This document shows positions 17,004 through 27,106 of a stretch of DNA of 64,000 nt, in pieces. Under the pieces are notes generated by a model. It saw only the letters and a program-made list of their open reading frames with translations, did not search any database and was not told where the DNA came from. Source of the DNA: Vreelandella populi (GTDB taxonomy: Bacteria > Pseudomonadota > Gammaproteobacteria > Pseudomonadales > Halomonadaceae); assembly GCF_003989825.1 (NCBI RefSeq), contig NZ_RZHE01000011.1:1-64000 (forward strand), in the 5' to 3' direction. Both the position numbers and the translations under genes were made by a program. Within the stretch, counting starts at the first letter, position 1, and the number at the start of each line of letters is the position of its first letter.

Positions 17004-17666
17004 TTATGACACGACTTTAGGCGGCTCAACTTCCAGCTTCTGGGCGGCAATAACCGCTTGGGTGCGAGAGTGAACACCAAGCTTACGCAGGATAGCCGTG
17101 ACGTGGGCCTTGATGGTCGCTTCAGAAACATTAAGCTCGTAGGCAATCTGCTTGTTCAGCAGGCCTTCGGTCAGCATGTTAAGCACGCGAAACTGCTGGG
17201 GCGTCAAGGAGGCAATCGCCTCGGCAAAGCGCGACTCTTCCTCGCTGGTTTCTTCAAGTACGTTAGCCAACGCTTCCGGTAGCCAGACCTCGCCCTGGAG
17301 AATTTCACCTACCGCCTCGGCGATCAACTGTAGCGAGGAGGACTTGGGAATAAAGCCTGAGGCGCCGTAATCAATAGCGCGGCGGACCACGTAAGGTTCA
17401 TCGCTTCCCGATACCACCGCCACCGGAATATCCGGCATCTGGCCACGTAGCTGAATTAGCCCCGAGAAGCCATGCGCGCCCGGCATATGTAGATCCAGCA
17501 AAATCAGGTCAGCATCAGGATGGCGATTAACCACTTCCGTTGTGGCTTCCATGGTGTCAGCCTCGACAATCTCAGCCTGCGGGGCCAGTTGACGCAACGC
17601 TTGGGTAAGCGCTGCGCGAAACAGCGGATGGTCGTCTGCAACGATAAACTTATGGGCTACTGCCAT
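17004..17666 (-). CDS. crbR: CrbR-type LuxR-family response regulator
   Basis: 220 residues. An N-terminal receiver domain has acidic residues D11/D12, phospho-acceptor D58 in LLDLHMPG, and the conserved Lys in IPKSSS. A C-terminal NarL/LuxR helix-turn-helix follows (LTPQQFRVLNML to about 215). It is the expected partner of CrbS, encoded convergently next door, and the expected activator of acs and the acetate symporter. The start at 17666 has GGAGGA eight bases upstream. The frame stays open 57 bases further but without a ribosome-binding site. Partner assignment rests on context and domain type. Confidence 0.92.
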   Translation of the reverse strand: MAVAHKFIVADDHPLFRAALTQALRQLAPQAEIVEADTMEATTEVVNRHPDADLILLDLHMPGAHGFSGLIQLRGQMPDIPVAVVSGSDEPYVVRRAIDYGASGFIPKSSSLQLIAEAVGEILQGEVWLPEALANVLEETSEEESRFAEAIASLTPQQFRVLNMLTEGLLNKQIAYELNVSEATIKAHVTAILRKLGVHSRTQAVIAAQKLEVEPPKVVS

Positions 17667-17810
17667 GGATATTCCTCCGGTTCCTCGTACAGCGGTTTTA
17701 AGCCGCCGCGACGCTAGGCTCATACGGTCACATGGTACCCCATGGGCTTATTCAAGCCCAAACATCCCATGCACATTTTGTCATCGTTATGTCACCCGTT
17801 TAAACGCAAC

Positions 17811-17834
17811 AGTGCCGGCTCTGTGGCCGGCACT
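17811..17834 (-). terminator. 9-base-pair hairpin between acs and crbR
   Basis: AGTGCCGGC, loop TCTGTG, GCCGGCACT: a perfect stem. On the minus strand the following bases (GTTGCGTTT) are only partly T-rich. It may add to termination of acs or lie in the crbR leader. Confidence 0.45.
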
Positions 17835-17895
17835 ACAACGCGTAAGCGCAGTATGCTGCTATTCACGCCTTTTTGGGTTGGCGCTAAAAACAGGT

Positions 17896-17914
17896 ATCTT
17901 AGCCGAGCTAAGAT
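17896..17914 (-). terminator. terminator-like hairpin downstream of acs
   Basis: ATCTTAGC, loop CGA, GCTAAGAT: a perfect 8-base stem 18 bases after the acs stop codon. On the minus strand it is followed by ACCTG and five Ts. This fits a modest rho-independent terminator. Confidence 0.6.
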
Positions 17915-17931
17915 CACTGAGTGATAAGCTA

Positions 17932-19881
17932 CTACTGATTGGCGCGATGCTCAATCAAATCATCAACTACCGAGGGGTCTGCCAGTGTACTCGTATCCCC
18001 TAGACCATCACATTCATTGGCAGCAATTTTACGCAAAATACGCCGCATGATCTTGCCCGAGCGGGTTTTGGGTAGCCCCGGCGCCCACTGAATGACATCT
18101 GGTGACGCAATAGGCCCGATATCTTTACGCACCCACTGGGTCAGCTCTTTCTTCAATTCATCGGACGGATCGATACCGTCATTAAGGGTAACGTAAATAT
18201 AGATGCCCTGGCCTTTGATATCGTGAGGGAAACCGACCACTGCCGCTTCGGCAACCGCCGAGTGCGCCACCAAGGAGGACTCGATTTCTGCGGTACCCAT
18301 ACGGTGACCCGACACGTTAAGCACGTCATCCACGCGACCGGTAATCCAGTAATAGCCATCCTCATCGCGGCGGCAGCCGTCACCGGTAAAATACATACCA
18401 TCGTAGGTAGAAAAGTACGTCTGAACGAAGCGTTCGTGATCGCCCCAGATAGAGCGCGCCTGCCCCGGCCAGGAATCGAGAATTACCAGGTTGCCTTCAG
18501 TGGCGCCTTCAAGCTGGTTACCTTCGTTATCCACCAGCGCTGGCTGTACGCCAAAGAAAGGCAGCGTTGCTGAACCGGGTTTCAAATCGGTTGCCCCAGG
18601 TAGCGGGGTAATCATGATGCCGCCAGTTTCGGTTTGCCACCAGGTATCCACAATCGGGCACTTCTCGTTGCCGATCACGCGGTAAAACCACTCCCAGGCT
18701 TCCGGGTTGATAGGCTCGCCTACTGAGCCAAGTAGGCGCAGGCTGCCCCGCGAGCTGCTATCCATGACGTTATCGCCATGAGCCATTAGCGCACGTACGG
18801 CGGTCGGGGCAGTATAGAGAATGTTGACCTTATGCTTATCAACAATTTCACCCAGGCGGCCATGGGTCGGGTAGCTCGGCACGCCTTCGAACATTAGCGT
18901 GGTGGCTCCATTGGCCAGCGGCCCATAAACGATGTAGCTATGCCCGGTAACCCAGCCGACATCGGCGCTGCACCAGTAGACTTCACCTTCCTGATAATCG
19001 AACACGTACTGGTGGGTCATGGAGGCGTAGGTAAGGTATCCGCCGGTCGTGTGCTTAAGCCCCTTGGGCGCGCCAGTGGAACCTGAGGTGTAAAGAATAA
19101 ACAGCGGATCTTCCGCGCCCATCGGCTCGGCTTCGCACTCGGTTGACTGCTTGTCCACCAGCTCATCAAACCAGAGATCGCGGCCTTCATTCCACTCGAT
19201 ATCACCGCCGGTGCGTTTGACGACCAGCACGTTCTTGCAGACATCGGTGCCATCACGGGTCAGCGCTGAATCAACATTATCTTTGAGCGGCACATGCTTT
19301 CCACCGCGCACCGACTCATCGGCCGTAATGATCAGTTTTGAATCAGCACCGATAATACGTTGGGCTACCGCATCGGGTGAGAAGCCTCCAAATACCACCG
19401 AGTGCACCGCACCAATGCGCGCGCAGGCCAGCATCGCCATGGCCGCTTCCGGAATCATCGGCATGTACATCGTAACGGTATCGCCCTTCTTGATGCCGAG
19501 TTCTTTCAGGGCATTGGCAAGCTGACAAGTACGCGCATGCAGCTCGCGATAGGTAATATGCTTGGACTCATCAGGGTTATCACCTTCCCAGATGATCGCC
19601 GTTTGATCGCCACGTTTTTCCAGATGCCGGTCAAGGCAGTTAGCGCTTACGTTGAGCACGCCATCTTCGAACCAGCGAATATCCACGTTATCGCGTTTAA
19701 AAGAGGTGTTCTTGATTTTGGTCGGCGCTTTGATCCAATCAAGACGTTTGGCCTGTTCTGCCCAGAAACTTTCGGGGTCATCCTTGGACTGCTGGTACAT
19801 GGCCGTGAATTTATCTTTGTCGGCCCAGGCATTGGCGGCGATAGCATCGCGCACCGGATAGACGTTTTGATGTTCGCTCAT
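17932..19881 (-). CDS. acs: acetyl-CoA synthetase
   Basis: 649 residues, matching the usual 650 or so. Acs activates acetate with ATP and CoA to acetyl-CoA through acetyl-AMP. Seen: the AMP-binding signature [15 protein letters not shown], the WWQTETGG block, the hinge and C-terminal domain. The regulatory lysine K610 sits in [11 protein letters not shown], the site acetylated by Pat-type enzymes in other bacteria. The start at 19881 carries AGAGG upstream; the frame continues 24 bases further to a less likely ATG. The position beside crbR, crbS and the symporter supports its role in acetate scavenging. Confidence 0.97.
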   Translation of the reverse strand: MSEHQNVYPVRDAIAANAWADKDKFTAMYQQSKDDPESFWAEQAKRLDWIKAPTKIKNTSFKRDNVDIRWFEDGVLNVSANCLDRHLEKRGDQTAIIWEGDNPDESKHITYRELHARTCQLANALKELGIKKGDTVTMYMPMIPEAAMAMLACARIGAVHSVVFGGFSPDAVAQRIIGADSKLIITADESVRGGKHVPLKDNVDSALTRDGTDVCKNVLVVKRTGGDIEWNEGRDLWFDELVDKQSTECEAEPMGAEDPLFILYTSGSTGAPKGLKHTTGGYLTYASMTHQYVFDYQEGEVYWCSADVGWVTGHSYIVYGPLANGATTLMFEGVPSYPTHGRLGEIVDKHKVNILYTAPTAVRALMAHGDNVMDSSSRGSLRLLGSVGEPINPEAWEWFYRVIGNEKCPIVDTWWQTETGGIMITPLPGATDLKPGSATLPFFGVQPALVDNEGNQLEGATEGNLVILDSWPGQARSIWGDHERFVQTYFSTYDGMYFTGDGCRRDEDGYYWITGRVDDVLNVSGHRMGTAEIESSLVAHSAVAEAAVVGFPHDIKGQGIYIYVTLNDGIDPSDELKKELTQWVRKDIGPIASPDVIQWAPGLPKTRSGKIMRRILRKIAANECDGLGDTSTLADPSVVDDLIEHRANQ

Positions 19882-20049
19882 AGTTGCCTCTGTCCGTGGA
19901 AACACATTCTTATAGGAAATGTAGTCGGTATTCGTTCTGGCGCGCCGACACCACTAAATATTCCTCTAGCATAAACCTCCCTTAGGCGCCTTCCTCTTAG
20001 ACATTGGTATTAATAATTTTTAATTTAAAAACAGCAACCTAGAACCAGC

Positions 20050-20598
20050 TCATGACGCATCACAGGCAGTATAGACCAACGCCTGCTGACAATGGCGGCA
20101 GCGATAGCGGCGCCCCTTCACGACCAGGGCATGGCGTCTGGCCGTTAGCTGGTGGGTACGACAGCTGCAACGATAGCCATAAGGCGCTGGCTGGGCTTTT
20201 TGAATATCAAAGCGGTGGGTCACAAGAGGAGCCACCCCAAACAGGTTGCGCATGACAGACTGCCATTCGCGTCCATGGGGTTTCAAGCGCTGCCCACCCT
20301 GGAGGTGAAAGACCAGCCAGTGGGCCATTTCATGGGGAATAACCTCATCGAAAAAAGCGGTGCGGTTATCGCTCAGCAAAATAGGGTTAAAGCGCAACCC
20401 GCCCCGCCCGAGGTGAGCTTGGCCAGCCGAGGCCCCTTTCAGATCAAACCACACACGAGGGCGTGGCAGCTGTGGATAAACTTCCAGGCAGCGCTGCCAC
20501 GCCTGCTCGACCCGACTTAATGCCGCTTTTTGCAGCGCCTCTACCGAAAGTGCAGCTAGCTCATTAACTGGCCAGGAGGGCAGCGGCGATACGCCCAT
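20050..20598 (-). CDS. SprT-like zinc metalloprotease family protein
   Basis: 182 residues from the chosen start. A zinc protease motif H89-E-x-x-H93 (PHEMAHW) is followed by a conserved HGREW block near 108. A C-terminal zinc-ribbon-like region has C144, C146, C167 and C170. This is the SprT/Spartan-like layout; the bacterial function is unclear. The ATG at 20598 is preceded by GGGG at suitable spacing and gives the usual family length. Two further in-frame ATGs lie at 20631 and 20649. It lies on the same strand as acs, about 170 bases upstream of it. Confidence 0.88.
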   Translation of the reverse strand: MGVSPLPSWPVNELAALSVEALQKAALSRVEQAWQRCLEVYPQLPRPRVWFDLKGASAGQAHLGRGGLRFNPILLSDNRTAFFDEVIPHEMAHWLVFHLQGGQRLKPHGREWQSVMRNLFGVAPLVTHRFDIQKAQPAPYGYRCSCRTHQLTARRHALVVKGRRYRCRHCQQALVYTACDAS

Positions 20599-20686
20599 TG
20601 GTGATCCCCCTATTAGTGATAAACTGATCATTAATGAATGCCTGAACATTGTTACCCATTAAACGACTAAATTCATGAGGCTTGCC

Positions 20687-21355
20687 ATGGCAGAGCGCCC
20701 CCACGACGCAAACGCGCCAGAGACCGCCCCACCACAGCCGCTGCTTACCGACGAGCAGCTTGATCGGCTGGATGATTTCCTCGACTCCGACCAAGTGGAC
20801 GAGGATGCGCTGGACCTGATCTCCGCCCACGGCTTTCTGGTGGCGTTGGCGGTAGCCCCCAGCGAGGTGCCGTCTGCCCAGTGGCTTACCGAGCTGTTTC
20901 AAGGCGAGCCGCGCTATACCGATGACAGTGAGCGCGACGAGATCGTCACTCTGCTTACGTTACTGCGCGATAACGCGATGTCGGTGCTGGAACAAGGCGG
21001 CCTGCCCGAACTGCCCTTTGAGCTGACCCTTGATGGCCTGCCCGCTGAAGAAACGTCGATTGGCGATTGGTGCGCGGGCTTTATGGAAGGCGTATTCAGT
21101 GACGAAAGCGCCTGGTTCCAGGACGATGAAGAAGCCGCTGCAACGCTGCTGTTACCTTTCATGCTGCTTTCCGGGCTATTTGATGACGAGCCCGACATGG
21201 CCGAGATGGCCAGCGACACCGAGCGTCAAGAGGGGCTGGTCGCACAGCTTCCTGAGCTGGTGCTGGACCTGTATTTGCACTACCGCGTTCCGCCAGAAAC
21301 GCCCAAGCCCAAACCGCGCAAGAAAACGCCTGCCAAGGGCGGCAAGCGTCGCTAG
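20687..21355 (+). CDS. UPF0149 (YgfB/YecA-like) family protein
   Basis: 222 residues, acidic, mostly helical, without membrane segments. The block GDWCAGFMEGVF followed by an acidic stretch and LLPFMLL is the typical UPF0149 pattern. The C terminus is a short proline- and lysine-rich tail. Members include YgfB and SecA-tail-bearing YecA, but this copy lacks the YecA zinc-binding C terminus. The start at 20687 has GAGG seven bases upstream; an ATG 12 bases earlier is less well placed. The biochemical role is unknown. Confidence 0.88.
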   Translation: MAERPHDANAPETAPPQPLLTDEQLDRLDDFLDSDQVDEDALDLISAHGFLVALAVAPSEVPSAQWLTELFQGEPRYTDDSERDEIVTLLTLLRDNAMSVLEQGGLPELPFELTLDGLPAEETSIGDWCAGFMEGVFSDESAWFQDDEEAAATLLLPFMLLSGLFDDEPDMAEMASDTERQEGLVAQLPELVLDLYLHYRVPPETPKPKPRKKTPAKGGKRR

Positions 21356-21374
21356 GTGACTCGCTGCCTTATCT

Positions 21375-22502
21375 TTACTTAAGCCGGGTAATCACTGAGT
21401 CCAGCGTACCGAATACCCATTCAAAAATACGCTGTGTCCGGGGGCGCTCGGCCCACTCTTCGGCCAGCACTTCCTTGCTGGCCGAAAAATTTCGCTCAAA
21501 CATCGCCTGTACATCACAGGCCAAGCGTTCATCCATCGCTTCCTGATTGGCTTCCAGGTTCCAGTGAAGATTCCAGTGATCGAAATTGCACGAGCCAATG
21601 CTCACCCAGTTATCTGCCAATACGAACTTGGCGTGAATAAAGGTGGGCTGGAACTCATAGATACGTACACCCGCTTTGAGCATTGCTTGATAGAAGCGTT
21701 GCCCGGCATAGCGGACACTGGGATGATCATGCTTGGAGCCGGGAAGCAGCAGCCGTACATCCACACCACGCTTGGCAGCACGGGCCAAGCGGCGCCTTAA
21801 GGTAAACGTAGGCACAAAGTAAGGCGTGCATAGCCATAGGCGCTGTTGAACGCTCCCCACTTGCTGGTAAAGCGAGTGGCGAATCGCTTGATACCGATAC
21901 CCCCTGCCCTGCATTGCCCGCCCTGTCGCCCCATCTTCAAACGCCAACGCCTTGCGCTGTTTGGGAAGCGGCTCAGGTCCTCGCTTATCGTCTGCCCGCG
22001 CCAGCCGCGAGCGCCATAGGCGGCGAAAAAGTATTTCCCAATCGGCAACCACCGGGCCTTCGATACGTACCGCAATCTCGTACCAGGCTTCCAGAAACTC
22101 ATCGACTGCGCCAAAACCCCCGGTAAAGGCAATCTCTCCATCAATCACCAGAATCTTGCGATGGTCGCGACTCAAGTTACGCGCTAGTGAGTGCAGCCCT
22201 AGCGGATTAAAAAAACGCAGCGCGACCCCGGCTTCCAGAAGCCGCTCACGATCCTGCTTGGCAAGCCCCATGGCCCCAAAGCCATCAAGCAGCAAGTAGA
22301 CACTTACACCGCGTTGAGCGGTTTTATTAAGCACCTCAATGAACTGGTCAGCAAGCTTCCCCGACTCCATCAAGTAAAGCTCTACCAAAACATATTGCTT
22401 TGCATTGTTGATGGCTTCAAACATGGCAGGCAGGAAGCGTGATGCCTCGGGCAGCAGGGTAAACCGGTTTCCCTTGCGCCATGTCAGAGGCTGATACTTC
22501 AT
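21375..22502 (-). CDS. clsB: ClsB-like cardiolipin synthase (phospholipase D superfamily)
   Basis: 375 residues with two HKD motifs: H114-x-K116-x4-D121 and H290-x-K292-x4-D297. The second is followed by the usual GSCNFD. There is no N-terminal membrane pair, which points to the ClsB (YbhO) type rather than ClsA. It joins phosphatidyl groups to make cardiolipin at the inner membrane. It is the last gene of a probable tsaB-rsmJ-clsB transcription unit and converges on the UPF0149 gene 19 bases away. The symbol is given by type, not by proof of activity. Confidence 0.87.
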   Translation of the reverse strand: MKYQPLTWRKGNRFTLLPEASRFLPAMFEAINNAKQYVLVELYLMESGKLADQFIEVLNKTAQRGVSVYLLLDGFGAMGLAKQDRERLLEAGVALRFFNPLGLHSLARNLSRDHRKILVIDGEIAFTGGFGAVDEFLEAWYEIAVRIEGPVVADWEILFRRLWRSRLARADDKRGPEPLPKQRKALAFEDGATGRAMQGRGYRYQAIRHSLYQQVGSVQQRLWLCTPYFVPTFTLRRRLARAAKRGVDVRLLLPGSKHDHPSVRYAGQRFYQAMLKAGVRIYEFQPTFIHAKFVLADNWVSIGSCNFDHWNLHWNLEANQEAMDERLACDVQAMFERNFSASKEVLAEEWAERPRTQRIFEWVFGTLDSVITRLK

Positions 22503-22549
22503 AGATCCTGCTCCTTGTTGCGAGTCATTCGTCAGCGATGCATATCGAC

Positions 22550-23257
22550 CTAACGATGCAACGACTGTTTGACATAAAGATCATAGCGGCTGGTCTTGCC
22601 TTCCAGCACATGCTGAGGCGCTGGTCCTGCGACAGGAGGAGCCTTGCGCGGGCGCTTTACCACTACCCGGTGCGTGGCGATGTCCAGGGCAGCTTCCAGC
22701 AGCCGTGGCGCATCATCGTCATCGCCGGCCAGTTCACGAAACAGGCGCATCTCTTTTTTAACCAACGCCGATTTTTCCCGATGCGGGAACATCGGATCCA
22801 GGTGAATGACCTGAGGATCAAACGCTGCCTCTGCGATCAGCGCTTCAAGTGACTGGGCCGAATCCCCATGGCGTAACGTCATCCGGTCGATGATATCGGC
22901 AATCTCGGCTTCTTTTGCGCCACGCCTTAAGCCGTCGTCAAGCAGAGCTGCAATGGCCTCGACACGCTCAATTAACAGCACCCGGGCGCCGAGGCTTGCC
23001 AGTACAAAGGCATCCCGGCCAAGCCCGGCGGTTGCATCCACGATACTTGGCGTTACGCCTTTAGCCAGCCCGCACGCCTTAGCCACCAATTGACCACGCC
23101 CGCCGCCAAACTGACGACGATGCGCCGCCTTGCCTGCAGCAAAATCGATGCTTAGCGGCTTACCGTAACATTTTTCATCCCCGGCCAGCACCAGCTGGCC
23201 ATTCTGCATGACAAGCGACAATCCTGAAGGTAGATCAGCCGTATGAGGCAGGCTCAT
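22550..23257 (-). CDS. rsmJ: 16S rRNA m2G1516 methyltransferase
   Basis: A 235-residue class I SAM methyltransferase of the YhiQ/RsmJ type. Motif I is [18 protein letters not shown], followed by the acidic residue in LIERVE. The motif [19 protein letters not shown] is characteristic of RsmJ. It methylates G1516 of 16S rRNA in E. coli. It overlaps tsaB by four bases (ATGA), so translation is likely coupled. Confidence 0.95.
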   Translation of the reverse strand: MSLPHTADLPSGLSLVMQNGQLVLAGDEKCYGKPLSIDFAAGKAAHRRQFGGGRGQLVAKACGLAKGVTPSIVDATAGLGRDAFVLASLGARVLLIERVEAIAALLDDGLRRGAKEAEIADIIDRMTLRHGDSAQSLEALIAEAAFDPQVIHLDPMFPHREKSALVKKEMRLFRELAGDDDDAPRLLEAALDIATHRVVVKRPRKAPPVAGPAPQHVLEGKTSRYDLYVKQSLHR

Positions 23258-23952
23258 GCGGGCTTTTTCCAGGCCACGTCATTGCGTAAGTAAACCGGCT
23301 GCGCCAGATGGGCGGCCTGACCCAATCCAGCAGCAAAATCGTCTGCTGCAAGCCAGGCCATCTCCTCAGCACGTGGCTCAAGATCATCAAGGTGCTGAGA
23401 CATGCGTACCTGCACGGTGGGCGCAAATTGCTCCCATAGGGTAAAACCCGAGCCCACGCCCACCCAATCAATTTCATCTTCCGGTAGGTGAAATGCTTCC
23501 GGAGCCAGTACGGCTTCAGCATGCTTAAGACTTACACTGTCGTTCAGACAGTACCAAGTAGCCGCATACACCTCCCCCATGCGTGCATCCAACGCGGTGA
23601 CGATATGGCGAAAGTGAAAGCGTCGATGAGCCTGAAGGGCCAGCGCCTTGAGCGTTGAGATACCCAGTAGCGGGCAATCGAGCCCGAATGCCAGCCCCTG
23701 CGCCGCACCTGCCGCAATACGCAGGCCGGTGAACGACCCAGGGCCCTGCCCAAACGCGATGGCATCGAGTGCAGCAGGTGTAATCTGCGCGTCAGCCAGC
23801 AACTCATCCACCATGGGCATCAGACGCCGGGTATGGGCGCGTGGCGTCACCTCATGACGCGCCAGACATTCACTATTGCCACCATCCTGACGTAGCAGCG
23901 CAACCGAGCAGGCGCTGGATGAGGCGTCTAGCGCAAGAAGATGTAACGACAT
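23254..23952 (-). CDS. tsaB: tRNA threonylcarbamoyladenosine biosynthesis protein TsaB
   Basis: A 232-residue ASKHA-fold protein that works with TsaD and TsaE in making t6A37 of ANN-decoding tRNAs. Seen: the N-terminal [14 protein letters not shown] strand-turn, the HTRRLMPMV block and [21 protein letters not shown] (about 68-88, quoted in part), which is diagnostic. Its length matches E. coli TsaB (231). It is the first gene of the tsaB-rsmJ-clsB run. A second t6A-related gene, trmO, lies about 9 kb away in this window. Confidence 0.96.
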   Translation of the reverse strand: MSLHLLALDASSSACSVALLRQDGGNSECLARHEVTPRAHTRRLMPMVDELLADAQITPAALDAIAFGQGPGSFTGLRIAAGAAQGLAFGLDCPLLGISTLKALALQAHRRFHFRHIVTALDARMGEVYAATWYCLNDSVSLKHAEAVLAPEAFHLPEDEIDWVGVGSGFTLWEQFAPTVQVRMSQHLDDLEPRAEEMAWLAADDFAAGLGQAAHLAQPVYLRNDVAWKKPA

Positions 23953-24010
23953 AGCAATTCAGCACTCGTGATAAGTATCCGGCCATTATACCTTTAGCGC
24001 GCCGATACGA

Positions 24011-24037
24011 CGATGGCCCGCGAAAGGCGGGCCATCG
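24011..24037. terminator. GC-rich hairpin downstream of adk
   Basis: CGATGGCCCGC, loop GAAAG, GCGGGCCATCG: a perfect 11-base stem 24 bases after the adk stop. No T-run follows in either direction. It could protect the mRNA end or act as a weak terminator. Confidence 0.6.
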
Positions 24038-24060
24038 GTTTGCACTACTTCAAGGCATGC

Positions 24061-24753
<693 letters not shown>

Positions 24754-24895
24754 TTAACTGACAATAACCGGGCCACTCAGGCGGCACAACTCCCCAAAAG
24801 CCTGAGAAACACATTTTTCTGAGATTTTTTTAAATAAAACAGCTAAATGACGAACGCCAAACCCCTTGGGCGCCCTTTTTACCATCCTAAACGCA

Positions 24896-24920
24896 CGCGG
24901 CGCCCGTTATGGGCGCCGCG
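24896..24920 (-). terminator. hairpin downstream of aceF
   Basis: CGCGGCGCCC, loop GTTAT, GGGCGCCGCG: a perfect 10-base GC stem, about 50 bases after the aceF stop on the minus strand. The T-run beyond it is poor (TTTAGGATGG), with a further GGGCGCCC palindrome and a T5/A5 run nearby. The likely role is termination of aceEF. Confidence 0.6.
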
Positions 24921-24968
24921 CGATAGACCGTATTGCCTTGCTACTAATTGATTACTGATGACGCATCA

Positions 24969-27047
24969 TTACAGCAGCAGGCGGCGGATATCGGTCAGTA
25001 CATCAGCCAGGAAGGCAGTAAAGCGTGCCGCATCGGCACCGTTGATCGCTCGGTGATCATAAGAGAGCGACAGCGGCATCATCAGCCGCGGCTGGAAGGC
25101 GCTGCCATCCCAGACGGGCTTCATCTGCGCTTTGGAAACACCCAGAATAGCCACTTCCGGCGCATTGACGATCGGTGTGAACGCCGTGCCACCAATCGAG
25201 CCCAGGCTCGAAATAGTGAAACAGCCACCGGTCATCTCTTCGCGCTTGAGCTTCTTGGTTTGCGCCTTCTTGCCAAGCTCCGCCATGTCCTTGGCAATCT
25301 CGATCAAGGATTTCTTGTCGGCATCGCGCAGTACCGGCACCATCAGGCCGTCCGGCGTGTCAACGGCGATACCGATATGGACATAATTTTTCCATACCAG
25401 AGTTTCGCCATCGCCCTTCAGGCTGACATTGAACTGCGGGAACTTACGCAGTGCAAAGGCACAGGCTTTCACCAGGAAGGGAAGCGGGGTCAGCTTGGCG
25501 CCCTGGGCTTCGGCTTCTGCCTTCATCGATTTACGGAAGTTCTCGAGCTCGGTGATATCCGCCTCATCAAACTGGGTCACGTGAGGCACGTTAAGCCAGC
25601 TACGATGCAGATTGGTCGCGCCCATCTTGAGCAGGCGGCCCATCGGCTTCTCTTCCACTTCACCAAACTGGCTGAAGTCGACTTCCGGAATTGGCGGAAT
25701 ACCGGCACCACTGCTGGCCGTTGCTGTACCACCGGTGGCTTGCGCCTTACCCTGGTTGGCAATGACCTGCTTCACATAGGCCTGCACATCCTCTTTGAGC
25801 ACGCGCTCCTTGGGACCGCTGGGCTTAACTAGGCCAATATCGACGCCAAGCTCGCGGGCCAGCATACGTACCGCAGGGCCTGCGTGTACCAGTTTGCCAT
25901 CACGCGGCTTATGGGCCGCCATTTGGGCTTCTGGACTTGGCGTGCCACCTGTATCAGGCGATGCGTCTTTCTTGGCTGTGCGCTTATCAGCAGTTTTCTC
26001 GGGTGCTTTTTGGGAAGCATCTTTTTTGGGCGCAGGCTTGGAAGCGGCTTTTTTGGTGCCAGCTACTTCGATGTAACCAATTACATCGCCTTCAGAAACG
26101 GTGTCACCCTCTTTAACGCTCAGCTCAACAAGCTTGCCTTTATAGGGGCTGGGTACGTCCATTGAAGCCTTGTCGGACTCAAGCGTGATCAGCGGGTCTT
26201 CTTCATTGATCTCATCGCCCACCGCTACACCGATCTCAATAATCGGTACGTCTGTAGAGCCCGAGATATCCGGAACGCGAATTTCCTTGCGTTCTGGTTC
26301 AGCACTTTCAGATCCAGAGCTCTCAGTTTCTTCAGTACTGTTACCTTCTTCATCAGCGGTGTCTGCAGCCGCTTCAAGGTCGTCAGATACTTTAGGGTCT
26401 TCGGTACGTGGCGGGGCGTCAGCAGATTCGCTGCCGCCTTCCCCATCCTCACCTTCGACTTCCATCTGGCCGATGACATCGCCTTCAGAAACCGTATCGC
26501 CTTCTTTCACCGTAAACGCCACGATTTTACCGGCGTAGGGGCTAGGCACATCCATGGAGGCCTTGTCAGACTCCAGGGTGATCAGCGTGTCTTCAGCGTC
26601 GACGGTATCGCCTTCGCTTACTGCGACTTCGATGATTTCAACGTTGTCCGAGCCGCCGAGATCGGGCACCTTGATATCCACGGTCTGCTTGCCACCGCTG
26701 GATTTCTTGGCGCTCTTTTGCTCAGTCTTGGGCTTCTCTTCGGTCGCTGGGGCTTCTTCCAGCTTGGGTTCAGACGCTTGCTGCTCGCCCTCACCAGCAT
26801 CGCCACCACCTTCCGCTTCAAGCTCAACGATATCGTCACCTTCAGAAACGGTATCGCCTTCTTTTACCAGCACTTTAATGACTTTGCCGCCTTTCGGGGC
26901 AGGAATATCCATGCTGGCTTTATCAGATTCCAGCGTGATCAGGGTGTCTTCCGCTGCAATGACGTCGCCTTCCGACACCGCGATCTCGATGATTTCGACA
27001 TCTTCGCTTCCGCCGATGTCGGGCACTTTGATGATTTCGCTACTCAA
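24969..27047 (-). CDS. aceF: pyruvate dehydrogenase E2 (dihydrolipoamide acetyltransferase), three lipoyl domains
   Basis: 692 residues. Three N-terminal lipoyl domains each carry the ESDKASMD motif, with lipoyl lysines K43, K162 and K293. They are separated by linkers rich in Ala, Pro, Glu, Ser and Lys. An E1/E3-binding domain follows (about 385-425), then the catalytic core with H665 in SYDHRAINGADAARF. The usual DG of that motif is NG, a variant I recall from other gammaproteobacterial E2p sequences. E2 moves the acetyl group from E1 to CoA in the large complex. The gene lies 60 bases after aceE on the same strand. The repeated lipoyl DNA is similar but not identical. Confidence 0.97.
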   Translation of the reverse strand: MSSEIIKVPDIGGSEDVEIIEIAVSEGDVIAAEDTLITLESDKASMDIPAPKGGKVIKVLVKEGDTVSEGDDIVELEAEGGGDAGEGEQQASEPKLEEAPATEEKPKTEQKSAKKSSGGKQTVDIKVPDLGGSDNVEIIEVAVSEGDTVDAEDTLITLESDKASMDVPSPYAGKIVAFTVKEGDTVSEGDVIGQMEVEGEDGEGGSESADAPPRTEDPKVSDDLEAAADTADEEGNSTEETESSGSESAEPERKEIRVPDISGSTDVPIIEIGVAVGDEINEEDPLITLESDKASMDVPSPYKGKLVELSVKEGDTVSEGDVIGYIEVAGTKKAASKPAPKKDASQKAPEKTADKRTAKKDASPDTGGTPSPEAQMAAHKPRDGKLVHAGPAVRMLARELGVDIGLVKPSGPKERVLKEDVQAYVKQVIANQGKAQATGGTATASSGAGIPPIPEVDFSQFGEVEEKPMGRLLKMGATNLHRSWLNVPHVTQFDEADITELENFRKSMKAEAEAQGAKLTPLPFLVKACAFALRKFPQFNVSLKGDGETLVWKNYVHIGIAVDTPDGLMVPVLRDADKKSLIEIAKDMAELGKKAQTKKLKREEMTGGCFTISSLGSIGGTAFTPIVNAPEVAILGVSKAQMKPVWDGSAFQPRLMMPLSLSYDHRAINGADAARFTAFLADVLTDIRRLLL

Positions 27048-27106
27048 GGTCGCGCTCCTTTCAAATCGGATCGAGCCGGCGGGTACTTAACCCGCCGGGC
27101 AGCGGT

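Noticed and set aside
24948..25832. A 294-codon open frame on the plus strand opposite aceF
   Set aside because: It lies wholly antisense to a certain gene, has no ribosome-binding site or recognisable motif, and reflects the codon pattern of aceF. Similar long shadows oppose aceE (28319-29065) and purL (47481-48176).
26040..27030. Regularly spaced similar blocks that might suggest a repeat array or CRISPR
   Set aside because: They are the three lipoyl-domain coding segments of aceF, spaced by linker sequence, and diverge at codon level.
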